The position numbers and the translations under genes are program-made. A model generated the notes under the pieces. The model had not been told where the DNA came from. It saw only the letters and a program-made list of their open reading frames with translations, and made no database searches. Shown one piece after another: positions 23,870 to 32,165 of a stretch of DNA of 43,337 nt (position 1 is the stretch's first letter; every line of letters starts with the position of its first letter). The stretch comes from Rhodococcus sp. (in: high G+C Gram-positive bacteria). GTDB lineage: Bacteria; Actinomycetota; Actinomycetes; Mycobacteriales; Mycobacteriaceae. Where the stretch lies: positions 1-43,337 of the forward strand of contig NZ_JAHFVG010000048.1 of the NCBI RefSeq assembly GCF_023264675.1. The letters run 5' to 3'.

Positions 23870-24667
23870 ATGCAGCTACTGGATATTGCGACCTACTTCA
23901 CATCCGAGAGCGATGTGTCACGGGTGAGGAAGGGACCGCTCGCCGACGCCGACCTGCAACGCCTGTATGCCTATCCACCTCGACCTCGTCGGCCATGGAT
24001 TCGTGCGAACTTCGTCGCCAGCATCGACGGCGCCGTCACCGCTGACGGCGTTTCCGCAGGCCTCGGCACGCCCGCGGACAAGTCCGTGTTCGCAGTCCTC
24101 AGGACTCTTGCCGATGCAATCCTCGTCGGTGCAGGCACTGTGCGGGCCGAAAATTACGGTGGCGTCCGGTTCTCGGACGACGAGAAGACCCGACGAGCAG
24201 ACCTCGGCCTCTCCCCCGTCCCGCCTGTCGTGGTGGTCACGGCATCGGCGAACCTCGCCCCTGATGCCCGGATCTTCACCGACACCGACATTCCCCCGAT
24301 CGTCGTCACCGCGGAAGCTGCATCCCCCGACGCTCGGCGCGCGCTGGCGAGCGCGGGCGCTCAGGTGGTGGAAGTACCGGGCGACACCGTCGGCACCACC
24401 GCGATTCTTGCTGCACTCGACGGGCTCGGACTGCACCGAATCCTGTGCGAAGGAGGGCCGGGACTGTTCGGCCAACTGCTGAGCGACGATGCCGTCGACG
24501 ACGTGTGTCTCACGACTGCGCCGTTCCTCGTGGCGGGCGGCGCCGGTCGAATCTCCCACTCGGCCGCCTCGTCGCTGCGCCGAATGACCCGAGCTCACGT
24601 GGTCGCCGACGAAGACGGCACAGTGCTGACGAGATGGGTGAAGCATCGGCCTACGGCGAGAGGCTGA
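23870..24667 (+). CDS. RibD C-terminal-like pyrimidine reductase
   Basis: 265 residues matching the reductase half of RibD (dihydrofolate-reductase fold): RPWIRANFVASIDGAVTADG near the start, then LRTLADAILVGAGTVRAENYGG, and the NADPH-site region HRILCEGGPGLFGQLL. The zinc deaminase domain of bifunctional RibD is absent. Similar stand-alone proteins are annotated as pyrimidine reductases; in M. tuberculosis the neighbour Rv2671 is known to be able to replace dihydrofolate reductase activity when over-expressed. Whether this one serves riboflavin, folate or another pathway cannot be told from sequence. Confidence 0.9.
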   Translation: MQLLDIATYFTSESDVSRVRKGPLADADLQRLYAYPPRPRRPWIRANFVASIDGAVTADGVSAGLGTPADKSVFAVLRTLADAILVGAGTVRAENYGGVRFSDDEKTRRADLGLSPVPPVVVVTASANLAPDARIFTDTDIPPIVVTAEAASPDARRALASAGAQVVEVPGDTVGTTAILAALDGLGLHRILCEGGPGLFGQLLSDDAVDDVCLTTAPFLVAGGAGRISHSAASSLRRMTRAHVVADEDGTVLTRWVKHRPTARG

Positions 24668-24689
24668 CGAGAAAAGATAGCCTCGCACC

Positions 24690-26252
24690 GTGACGCAGAA
24701 TCGAACGTTGCTCGCAGTGGCAGTGTGCTTGACGATGACGGCAGCCGCCTGCGCTGCCGGCCCTTCCCAGCGGCCCGATGTTGCCGTCGAGCAGAATTCC
24801 CCTGGGCAGGCACCCGAGGACACACCCGATTCGGAACCGGCGACACCGCCTTTGCAGGTTCCGGTGACGGATTTGTCGTGGTCCGACTGCACCGCGGCCA
24901 CACTGGGCCGGTACGAACTGACACCACGCACGCCGGGATTGATCCTCGAATGTGCGGATTTCGAGGCACCGGTCGACGCGTCGGGACAGATGTTTGGATC
25001 GTTCTCGGTCGGCGCCATGCGTGCTCGACTCGATCGCACGCCGGGGGACGCCGCACCACTCGTGCTGACATCGGGATCGGACACGAGCTCGATCGAGGCT
25101 CTCACCGACATGGCCGCGGGTCAGAGTTCGACACTGTTGGCCGCTCACCCGATCGTTGCGGTAGATCGTCGAGGCATCGGTAGGTCGACTGCAGTCGACT
25201 GCGTCAAGCCCGACGCCCGGGACGCGCTTGCCGATCTCGGCCAGTTCGAGCGCGCAGGCGGAGATGCGGTGGATCGTGCGGTCGCCGCCGGACGGGATGC
25301 AACCATCGAATGCACCGACATACTGCAGCCTCAGGAACTCGCCTTCGCAACCAGCTTCGCCGCCGACGATCTCGAACAGTTGCGTACGGCCTGGGGAGTG
25401 GACACCCTCGGCATCATCGGCACCGGAAACGGGGCTTCGACGGCCCTGGCGTACGCGTCCGCGCATCCCGATCGCCTTGCCCGGTTGATCCTCGACTCCC
25501 CCGCCGGAATCGGCATCGACGAGATGACCCGGGCCGAACAGAAGACCCAGGGCCGTGAAGCGGCGTTCGCAGCATTCACTCAGCGATGTGCGGCCCTCGA
25601 CTGCTCACTCGGCGCCGATCCACTCGCGGCCGTGAAGAGCCTGATCGCATCCGCGAATGCAGGGGCTCTGGGACCTCTGTCCTCGCATGCGGTTCTCGAC
25701 GGGATCGCGTTCGAGTTGGCGTCGTCGGCAGGTGACCCTTCGCAGCGAGCACGAAACCTCTCGGCCACACTCTCGGCCGCCGGGAACGGCGACACCGGTG
25801 CGCTCCGAGCATTGGCTTCCCGCGCCGCAACCGCCTACGGCAGCGATGGGCAATTCGTGGCGCGTTGTACCGACGGGCAGCAATGGCCATCGCCGCAAGC
25901 CGTACGCGACGCGACAGCGTCGTGGAACGGGCTCTACCCGGTCTTCGGCACCGATGCCGCACTGACTGCCCTGACGTGTTCGTCGTGGCCGACAGCTCCG
26001 GCCGCCCCACTTCCGTCCGACCTCACCGTTCCGGTGTTGCAGTTTTCCGGCGCCGCCGATTCGGTGACCGGCAACGGCGGATTCCCGAGCATCAGCGGTC
26101 TTGTCGCGTCGACGGGCACACGTGCAGCAACGATGACATGGCAAGGGTCAGGGCACCCTGCGATCGGCGGGTCTCAGTGCGCTCAGTCCGCAGCGGTCGC
26201 CTATGCGGCGGATGCGACCCTGCCTCCCGACGGAAGTGTCTGCCCCGCGTAG
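24690..26252 (+). CDS. Exported alpha/beta-hydrolase-like lipoprotein (Rv2672-like), probably lacking the nucleophile
   Basis: 520 residues. The N-terminus is a signal sequence ending AAAC with Cys21 as a weak lipobox, then a Pro/Glu-rich linker. The body resembles secreted tripeptidyl-aminopeptidase-type hydrolases: VAVDRRGIGRST (residues 157-167), AADDLEQLRTAWGVDTLGIIG, then DRLARLILDSPAG, and a C-terminal TAP-like domain with VPVLQFSGAADSVTG and GSGHPAIGG. At the nucleophile elbow the sequence is GTGNG (244-248), with Gly246 where GxSxG needs Ser. The usual GGPG oxyanion motif is also missing (TSGSDTSS). It may be an inactive relative or use another residue. The start is GTG 24690. Confidence 0.82.
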   Translation: MTQNRTLLAVAVCLTMTAAACAAGPSQRPDVAVEQNSPGQAPEDTPDSEPATPPLQVPVTDLSWSDCTAATLGRYELTPRTPGLILECADFEAPVDASGQMFGSFSVGAMRARLDRTPGDAAPLVLTSGSDTSSIEALTDMAAGQSSTLLAAHPIVAVDRRGIGRSTAVDCVKPDARDALADLGQFERAGGDAVDRAVAAGRDATIECTDILQPQELAFATSFAADDLEQLRTAWGVDTLGIIGTGNGASTALAYASAHPDRLARLILDSPAGIGIDEMTRAEQKTQGREAAFAAFTQRCAALDCSLGADPLAAVKSLIASANAGALGPLSSHAVLDGIAFELASSAGDPSQRARNLSATLSAAGNGDTGALRALASRAATAYGSDGQFVARCTDGQQWPSPQAVRDATASWNGLYPVFGTDAALTALTCSSWPTAPAAPLPSDLTVPVLQFSGAADSVTGNGGFPSISGLVASTGTRAATMTWQGSGHPAIGGSQCAQSAAVAYAADATLPPDGSVCPA

Positions 26253-26337
26253 GTCCGCTACCCGTCGGTAGAGGCCTGCGTGGGCTCGCGGGGTGTCTCG
26301 GTTCTCGCCGTGCAGCGGTCAAGGTACCGTTCTGCCC

Positions 26338-27585
26338 GTGTCACTAAGCTTCCTCGAGCCGCGCAACGGTCGATCCACCGCAGATGTCGTCAAGTTCGCC
26401 CTGTGGCCCATCGCCATCATGACGGTGCTCAATCGTGTGCTCGTGCGTGCAGTGAACGGCGACATCACCGACGACTTCACGCCGGTGTACCGGGCGGCAC
26501 TCGCCTTCCTGAACCGGGAACCGGTGTACAACGCCAACTTCGACTCGGTGGACCCGCATTATCTCTACCCTCCGGGCGCGACGATGATGCTCTCCCCCGT
26601 CGCCGTGATAGACCCCGAGCGCGCGCGCTGGTTGTTCATCCTCGCCAGTACGGTCGCGATCATCGCTGCCCTGTATATCTTGCTGCGCATTTTCGGCTAC
26701 GGTCTCGACTCGGTGGCAGCGCCAGTACTGCTGTTCGCTGCGTTCGCGAGCGAAACCGTCACCAACACTCTCGTGTTCACCAACTTCAACGGCTTCGTGC
26801 TCCTCGGCGAGGTGGCCTTCATCGGCTTCCTGCTCTCGCGCAAAGATCTGTGGGCCGGGGTGGCGATCGGCCTCACGATCGTCGTCAAACCAATTCTGGT
26901 GCCGCTGCTGATCATTCCCTTGATGACCAGGCAATGGAAAGTATTCGTCACCGCGATCGGCGTTCCGGTGGTCATCACCGCGATCGCGTGGCCGCTCTCG
27001 GTCGATCCGATGGACTTCGTGCGCCGCACCGCGCCGTATCTGCTCGAATCGCGCGACTACTTCAACAGTGCGGTCGTCGGCAACGGCCGGTACTACGGGC
27101 TGCCCGAGTATCTGATCTTCGGCATCCGCGGAGTACTGGGCATCATGGTGCTCGCATCGTTGTGGATTCTCTACAAGTACTGCCGCGAGGACCGTCTGTT
27201 CTTCATCGCAACCACGTCCGGGCTGGTACTGACAGCCCACTGGCTGCTGGGGTCACTCGGCCAGATGTACTACTCGATGCTGCTCTTCCCGCTGCTGATG
27301 ACCGTGGTACTCAAGAATTCGCTGTTGCGAAATTGGCCGGCCTGGCTCGCCATCTACGGGTTCACCTGTTATGACCGGTGGCTGTCCGGACGGTTTTACA
27401 CCGCCGGGCGAGCGTTCGACTACATGCGCACCACTTTCGGGTGGAGCTTGCTCATCATCGTCATCTTCGGAGTGCTGCTCGGACGCTACCTCGCCGCCAA
27501 GAAGGACGAGCGGCTCGACCGGGGAATCGAACCCGACTACCTCCTTCCCGACGCGGGCGCTGGGAAAACGACGAAGCCGGCCTGA
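26338..27585 (+). CDS. aftC: Alpha-(1->3)-arabinofuranosyltransferase AftC
   Basis: About 415 residues, a polytopic GT-C glycosyltransferase that uses decaprenyl-phosphoryl-arabinose to branch the arabinan of arabinogalactan and LAM on the outer face of the membrane. Features include the first-loop acidic pair GDITDDFTPVYRA (Asp45, Asp46), DPHYLYPPGATMMLSP, NTLVFTNFNGFVLL, the YFNSAVVGNGRYYGLP loop and ten or so hydrophobic helices. The pattern agrees closely with what I recall of Rv2673. The GTG at 26338 is chosen over an in-frame GTG at 26293, which would add 15 unlikely residues. Neither has a strong ribosome-binding site. Confidence 0.93.
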   Translation: MSLSFLEPRNGRSTADVVKFALWPIAIMTVLNRVLVRAVNGDITDDFTPVYRAALAFLNREPVYNANFDSVDPHYLYPPGATMMLSPVAVIDPERARWLFILASTVAIIAALYILLRIFGYGLDSVAAPVLLFAAFASETVTNTLVFTNFNGFVLLGEVAFIGFLLSRKDLWAGVAIGLTIVVKPILVPLLIIPLMTRQWKVFVTAIGVPVVITAIAWPLSVDPMDFVRRTAPYLLESRDYFNSAVVGNGRYYGLPEYLIFGIRGVLGIMVLASLWILYKYCREDRLFFIATTSGLVLTAHWLLGSLGQMYYSMLLFPLLMTVVLKNSLLRNWPAWLAIYGFTCYDRWLSGRFYTAGRAFDYMRTTFGWSLLIIVIFGVLLGRYLAAKKDERLDRGIEPDYLLPDAGAGKTTKPA

Positions 27586-27603
27586 TCGTATTAGCGTGGT
27601 GGT

Positions 27604-28032
27604 ATGAGTGCAGCGACCGACAAGAATTCCGAGCCCTCCGTCCAGTTGACCGACGCGCAGTGGCGCGAAAAGCTGACGCCCGAGGAATATGCCGTTCTGC
27701 GTGAGGCAGGTACCGAACGACCGTTCGTCGGCGAGTACACCGACACCACGTCCGAGGGCGTCTACGAGTGCCGTGCGTGCGGTGCCGAATTGTTCCGCAG
27801 CACCGAGAAATTCGAATCCCATTGCGGATGGCCTTCGTTCTTCGATCCCGCTGACAGCGATGCGGTGATTCTCCACGAGGACACCTCGCTGGGCATGCGC
27901 CGCGTCGAGGTGATCTGCAAGAGCTGCCACAGCCACCTCGGGCACGTTTTCGAGGGCGAGGGATACCCGACCCCGACGGACCAGCGTTACTGCATCAACT
28001 CCATTTCGCTGGTGCACAAGCCGGCTCAGTAG
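27604..28032 (+). CDS. msrB: Peptide-methionine (R)-S-oxide reductase MsrB
   Basis: A 142-residue enzyme that reduces methionine-R-sulfoxide in proteins. Zinc is held by two CxxC pairs (Cys56/Cys59 and Cys105/Cys108). The catalytic Cys130 lies in QRYCINSISL. HCGWPSF and HLGHVF are conserved substrate-site motifs. Length is normal and no signal peptide is seen, so it is cytoplasmic. It starts 18 bases after aftC. It lies near a BisC-type oxidoreductase (29847-32165), another possible sulfoxide reductase, though on the other strand. Confidence 0.96.
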   Translation: MSAATDKNSEPSVQLTDAQWREKLTPEEYAVLREAGTERPFVGEYTDTTSEGVYECRACGAELFRSTEKFESHCGWPSFFDPADSDAVILHEDTSLGMRRVEVICKSCHSHLGHVFEGEGYPTPTDQRYCINSISLVHKPAQ

Positions 28033-28035
28033 CTC

Positions 28036-28662
28036 TCACGCCGCGACTCGAACGACCCGGCGTCTCCATGCTTGCTCGGTCACCGCGTCCATCAGCGCAA
28101 TGGCCAGATCGCCACGACGAATGTGCGACGCACCGTGCAGCGCCCCGTCGACCGCGGCGCGGTACGTCCCGGTCGTCGGCTTGTCCGTGAGCCTGGGTGG
28201 ACGCACCACCACCCAGTCGACATCGGCGCTCGCCATGGTCGATTCCATTCGGGCCATGTCGCGGTAGCTGGACCCGAAGAACGAGTACAGAATCGGCAGT
28301 ACCAGGGCGCGTCCGATCACACCGTGATCGGTTCGATCCACCGGAATCGCCGATATCGCGATTACCACGGTGTCCGATGACGCGGCCGAGAGAATTCCGT
28401 TCATCGTCGCGGAGTGGACCGTGGTGGGTTGTCGTTGTGGGCCGACCCCTACCGCCGACACGACCGCGTCCGCACCCTCGATCACGGCGCGCCAGTGCTC
28501 CGGCTGCTCGGCGTTGCCTGCCGATACCGTGAGGCGATCGTCGACGCGCCGGACGGCATCGGGGTTGCGAGCGACAGCGTGTACGTGGTGCCCGCGTTCG
28601 AGCGCGCAGTCGATCACGCGCGAGCCTGTGCGACCTGTTGATCCGAAAACTACGATTCTCAT
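28036..28662 (-). CDS. NAD(P)-binding Rossmann-fold protein (NmrA/SDR-a type)
   Basis: 208 residues starting with the dinucleotide-binding loop MRIVVFGSTGRTGSRV (GxxGxxG). VVSAVGV and WVVVRPPRLTD follow, as in atypical SDR proteins of the NAD(P)-binding NmrA-like group. No catalytic Tyr-x3-Lys pair is evident, so it may be a binding or redox-sensing protein rather than an oxidoreductase. It is divergent from the TetR gene and shares with it an 82-base intergenic region containing an operator-like palindrome, so it is the likely target of that regulator. Confidence 0.85.
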   Translation of the reverse strand: MRIVVFGSTGRTGSRVIDCALERGHHVHAVARNPDAVRRVDDRLTVSAGNAEQPEHWRAVIEGADAVVSAVGVGPQRQPTTVHSATMNGILSAASSDTVVIAISAIPVDRTDHGVIGRALVLPILYSFFGSSYRDMARMESTMASADVDWVVVRPPRLTDKPTTGTYRAAVDGALHGASHIRRGDLAIALMDAVTEQAWRRRVVRVAA

Positions 28663-28683
28663 TCCGAACTCCCTGATAGCATC

Positions 28684-28705
28684 GGTGAGTAAGTACTCAC
28701 TCACC
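28684..28705. promoter_or_regulatory. Putative TetR operator between divergent genes
   Basis: A nested inverted repeat: outer arms GGTGAGT (28684-28690) and ACTCACC (28699-28705), and inner arms TGAGTA and TACTCA around AG (28686-28699). It lies 21 bases upstream of the NmrA-like start and 39 bases upstream of the TetR start, a position suited to control both. Size and symmetry are typical of TetR-family sites. Binding is inferred. Confidence 0.7.
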
Positions 28706-28744
28706 GTAGCCTGTCAGCCACGTTCACGCCACGGAAGGCAGATC

Positions 28745-29371
28745 ATGACCGATCGAGCGTCCGCTCCGACCAGTCGCGACAAGATTCTCGACGCCGCGTA
28801 CACAGTGATGTCCGAACAGGGACTGATCGCCGCCACCACCAAGAAGATTGCGACGAAGGCCGGCTACTCCGAAGCGACCATCTACAAGTTGTTCGCGGAC
28901 AAGGTCGACTTGTTTCTGGCCGTTCTGGACGAGCGGCTACCCGTACTGGACGTCGACTCGAGCACCGATGTCGATTCGAGCCCTCAACAGGTCACGAGCG
29001 CCGATGTCGAATCGCGGCTCGCCGAGTTGTGCGGCCGACTGACCGATTTTTACTCCCGGTCGTTTCCGATCGCCGCTGCCCTGTTCGCCGATCCGGCGCT
29101 GCTGGCCCACCATCGACGTGCCCTGGAGGCTCGCGACCGCGGTCCGCGACGAGTCCTGGAGTTCGTACGGTCGACAATCGAGAAGGAGCAGACCGCCGGA
29201 CACATCGCCGCCGACGTGCACGTCGGTGCGGTGACCGAAATGATGGTCGGTGCATGCTTTCAGCACGCGTTCTTCGAGGTGTTCCACGGTAGCGACGAAT
29301 CACCGACCGAGCGTGCAGCTTTCGCGAAAGGACTGGCCGCAGCGACACTGCGCGCGTTGAGGTCGGCCTGA
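28745..29371 (+). CDS. TetR family transcriptional regulator
   Basis: 208 residues. The N-terminal helix-turn-helix domain spans about residues 12-58: DKILDAAYTVMSEQG, then TTKKIATKAGYSEATIYKLFADKVDLF with the family's recognition helix. The C-terminal ligand domain (about 75-205) is divergent and gives no ligand clue. It is divergent from the NAD(P)-binding gene and probably represses it and itself through the palindrome at 28684-28705. It is followed 36 bases later by a MaoC-like gene in the same direction, which may be co-transcribed. Confidence 0.93.
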   Translation: MTDRASAPTSRDKILDAAYTVMSEQGLIAATTKKIATKAGYSEATIYKLFADKVDLFLAVLDERLPVLDVDSSTDVDSSPQQVTSADVESRLAELCGRLTDFYSRSFPIAAALFADPALLAHHRRALEARDRGPRRVLEFVRSTIEKEQTAGHIAADVHVGAVTEMMVGACFQHAFFEVFHGSDESPTERAAFAKGLAAATLRALRSA

Positions 29372-29407
29372 CGTCGGGTCCGCGCACGCCGGGGGCATAC
29401 TGTGACC

Positions 29408-29866
29408 ATGCGCACCTTTACATCACCAGAGCAGCTGAAAGCAGCAGTCGGCGACGATCTCGGGGTAAGCGACTGGCTCCAGATCACCCAGGAACGAGTC
29501 AACACGTTCGCCGACGCCACCGGCGACCATCAGTGGATTCACGTCGACGTCGAACGCGCGAAGAAGGAAAGCCCGTTCGGCGGACCCATTGCCCACGGAT
29601 TTCTGAGCCTGTCCCTCGTGTCGATGTTGAACTGGCAGATCTACACCATCGAGAACACCAAGCTCGGAATCAACTACGGCTCGAACAAGATCCGCTACAT
29701 CAACCCGGTGAAGGTCGGATCGCACGTCCGCCTGCAGACAACTCTGACGTCCGTCGAGGATGCTTCCGGTGGCGCACTCCAGATCGTCGCGACGTGCACC
29801 CTCGAGATCGAGGGCGAGGACAAGCCTGCACTCGTCGCCGAGATCATCAGCCGAATCGTCTTCTGA
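29408..29866 (+). CDS. MaoC-like (R)-specific enoyl-CoA hydratase
   Basis: A 152-residue single-hotdog dehydratase of the R-hydratase group, which hydrates trans-2-enoyl-CoA to (R)-3-hydroxyacyl-CoA. The hydratase-2 motif is clear: FADATGDHQWIHVD, with the catalytic Asp and His, then PFGGPIAHGFLSLSL. ATG 29408 fits family N-termini (MRTFTSPEQ); a GTG at 29402 is six bases after GGGGG and could be used instead. Its last 20 bases overlap tail-to-tail with the molybdoenzyme gene on the other strand, so neither has room for a separate terminator. Confidence 0.92.
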   Translation: MRTFTSPEQLKAAVGDDLGVSDWLQITQERVNTFADATGDHQWIHVDVERAKKESPFGGPIAHGFLSLSLVSMLNWQIYTIENTKLGINYGSNKIRYINPVKVGSHVRLQTTLTSVEDASGGALQIVATCTLEIEGEDKPALVAEIISRIVF

Positions 29867-32165
29867 CAACGTCACGTTCCGCGAACCGGGGTGGGTCGAA
29901 CGCTGTGATCGGCGGCAGCTCGGCGTCGTAGCGTTCGATCTGCACCAAAACGTGCTGCCCTGTGCACCCTTGCGACAACGACGAGGCGCCGACGTCCGGG
30001 GTCAGCACATTGGGGTTCCCGTGCTTGCACAGCGATCCGCTGTCTTTCGGATCGAGTGGGTCGTACCAGGCACCCGTCGAGAGTTGGACGACCTCGGCGA
30101 GCATGCCGTCGTCGACCACGACTCCGGCAAGACACGCCCCGCGGTCGTTGAAGACGCGCACGATGTCCCCGTCGGACAGACCGCGTGCCGCTGCCGCGGC
30201 CGAGTGCATCCGAATCGGCTCGCGGCCCTGAACTTTGGAGGCTTGACTGGTCGCACCGTGATCGAGCTGGCTGTGCAGTCGGCTTCGAGGTTGATTGGCG
30301 ATGAGGTGTAGCGGGAATTGCTGCGCACGAGTGCCGTCGAGCCACTCCGCCGGCTCGTACCAGGCCGGGTGGCCGACACAGTCGTCGTAGCCGAAACCGT
30401 CGATGACCCTGGAGAAGATCTCGATCTTTCCCGACGGTGTCCTGAGCGCGTTGCGTACCGGGTCTTCACGGAAGTCCGCGAAGAATGTCAGGTTGTCCTC
30501 GGTCGCCATACGAACGGATCCGGCGGCCCAGAACTCGTCGAACGTCGGAGTCTCGACACCGGAGGCGCCCACGTACCCCTGCCACTGGGAGTAGAGATGC
30601 TCGATCCATTCTCCCGACGACCGGCCTTCGGTGAATTCTTTTCCGACACCCAGTTTCTCGGCCACCGCTGCAAAGGTGTCGTAGTCGTCCCTGGCATTCG
30701 CGAACCGGGGCACTGCAGGCGCCATCGCGACGAGAAGCGGATCGTTTCTGGTGCAACTGATGTCGCTTCGTTCCAGCGAGGTGGTCGACGGTACGACGAT
30801 GTCGGCGTGCTTGGCCATCGGGGTCCAGTACGGATCGTGGACGACGACGGTATCCGGGCGTGCGAGCGCTCGGCGCAGCCGGCCGAGGTCCTGATGATGG
30901 TGAAACGGATTTCCGCCTGCCCAGTGCACGAGCTTGATGTCCGGGTACGTCAACCGTCGGCCGTCGTAGTCGAACTGTGCGCCCGGATTCAACAGCATGT
31001 CGGAGATCGCCGCGACCGGTATGTAGGTCGATACCGGATTGAGTCCCTGCGGCAGGGTCGGCAGTGGGTACGGCACCGGCGCGAGGCCCGGTTCGTTCAT
31101 CGAGCCGTATCCATGACCGAATCCGCCGCCGGGGATGCCGATCTGACCCAGCATCGCCGCGAGGGTCAGCCCCATCCAGGGCGCCTGCTCACCGCTCTTG
31201 ATCCGCTGCATCGACCAGGTGACGGTGACCAGAGTGCGCTGCGACGCCATCGAGCGCGCCAGGTCGACGATGTCCTCCGGTCGCAGACCCGACTTGTCTG
31301 CCGCCCACTGCGGCGTCTTGGCAATACCGTCGCTCGTGCCGAGCAGGTAGCGCTCGAAGATGTCGTAGCCGGTGCAGTAGGTGTCCAGAAATGCTGTGTC
31401 GTGCAGATTTTCGGTCCGGAGCACGTACGCCAGACCGAGCATCACGGCGACATCTGATCCTGGTTTCGGCGACAGCCACGTCGCCGCCCCGGTCATGTCG
31501 TCGCGCAGGGGACTGATCGAGACGATCTTCCCACCTCGTGTACGAAGCGCGTGCAAGGCCGACTCGGTCGGATGGTTGGAGGTACCACCGTGATTGACGG
31601 ACGTGTTCTTCACGGGCACACCGCCGAACGCGACGAGGAGATCCGTCTTGCTGGCGATAATTTCCCAAGATGTGGACCGGGAGAACATCTTCCAATGCGC
31701 ACCGAGGACATGCGGCATGATGACGGACGTTGCTCCGGTCGAGTAACTGTTCACCGAGCGGGTGTAGCCGCCCAGGCAGTTGAGGAAGCGGTGAACCTGA
31801 CTCTGCGCGTGGTGGAATCGGCCTGCGCTCGCCCAGCCGTACGACCCGCCGTAGATCGCCTCGTTGCCATGACGATCGATCACACGCCGAAGTTCGTTCG
31901 CCAACAGATCCGCCAATTCGTCCCACGTGACCTCGACGAACTCGTCACTCCCCCGGTCGTTCGACGGGCCTGGCCCGTTCTCCAGCCAGCCGACTCGCAC
32001 GGCGGGGCCGGTGACCCGTGACCGGTGGCGCACCGAGCCAGGAATGTTTCCTAATACCCGCGACGGCGACACATCTCCTGCATCCGGGTGCACCTCGGTG
32101 ACTTCGCCGTTCAGCGAAGTGGCGCGGTACATGCCCCAGTGCGCCATGTGTTGAACCGAACTCAT
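29847..32165 (-). CDS. Molybdopterin-dependent oxidoreductase, BisC/DMSO-reductase type
   Basis: A 772-residue molybdoenzyme of the DMSO reductase family. GGSYGWASAGRFHHAQSQ (about 106-123) and NSYSTGATSVIMPHVLG follow the pattern of DMSO, TMAO and biotin-sulfoxide reductases. Ser142 in YSTGA is the expected Mo ligand. Further pieces are LLVAFGGVPVKNTSV, VHWAGGNPFHHHQDL and a C-terminal cofactor-binding domain from about residue 650. No Tat signal and no N-terminal Fe-S cysteines are present, which suggests a cytoplasmic enzyme like BisC, able to reduce sulfoxides such as biotin sulfoxide or free methionine-S-sulfoxide. Its ATG overlaps the HAD gene (ATGA), placing it at the end of the heme operon. 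The substrate is inferred. Confidence 0.92.
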   Translation of the reverse strand: MSSVQHMAHWGMYRATSLNGEVTEVHPDAGDVSPSRVLGNIPGSVRHRSRVTGPAVRVGWLENGPGPSNDRGSDEFVEVTWDELADLLANELRRVIDRHGNEAIYGGSYGWASAGRFHHAQSQVHRFLNCLGGYTRSVNSYSTGATSVIMPHVLGAHWKMFSRSTSWEIIASKTDLLVAFGGVPVKNTSVNHGGTSNHPTESALHALRTRGGKIVSISPLRDDMTGAATWLSPKPGSDVAVMLGLAYVLRTENLHDTAFLDTYCTGYDIFERYLLGTSDGIAKTPQWAADKSGLRPEDIVDLARSMASQRTLVTVTWSMQRIKSGEQAPWMGLTLAAMLGQIGIPGGGFGHGYGSMNEPGLAPVPYPLPTLPQGLNPVSTYIPVAAISDMLLNPGAQFDYDGRRLTYPDIKLVHWAGGNPFHHHQDLGRLRRALARPDTVVVHDPYWTPMAKHADIVVPSTTSLERSDISCTRNDPLLVAMAPAVPRFANARDDYDTFAAVAEKLGVGKEFTEGRSSGEWIEHLYSQWQGYVGASGVETPTFDEFWAAGSVRMATEDNLTFFADFREDPVRNALRTPSGKIEIFSRVIDGFGYDDCVGHPAWYEPAEWLDGTRAQQFPLHLIANQPRSRLHSQLDHGATSQASKVQGREPIRMHSAAAAARGLSDGDIVRVFNDRGACLAGVVVDDGMLAEVVQLSTGAWYDPLDPKDSGSLCKHGNPNVLTPDVGASSLSQGCTGQHVLVQIERYDAELPPITAFDPPRFAERDVVRRRFG

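Noticed and set aside
26344..27240. A 298-codon open frame on the minus strand opposite aftC
   Set aside because: Composition is rich in Arg, Asp, Glu and His with no hydrophobic core, while the plus strand clearly encodes a polytopic arabinosyltransferase.
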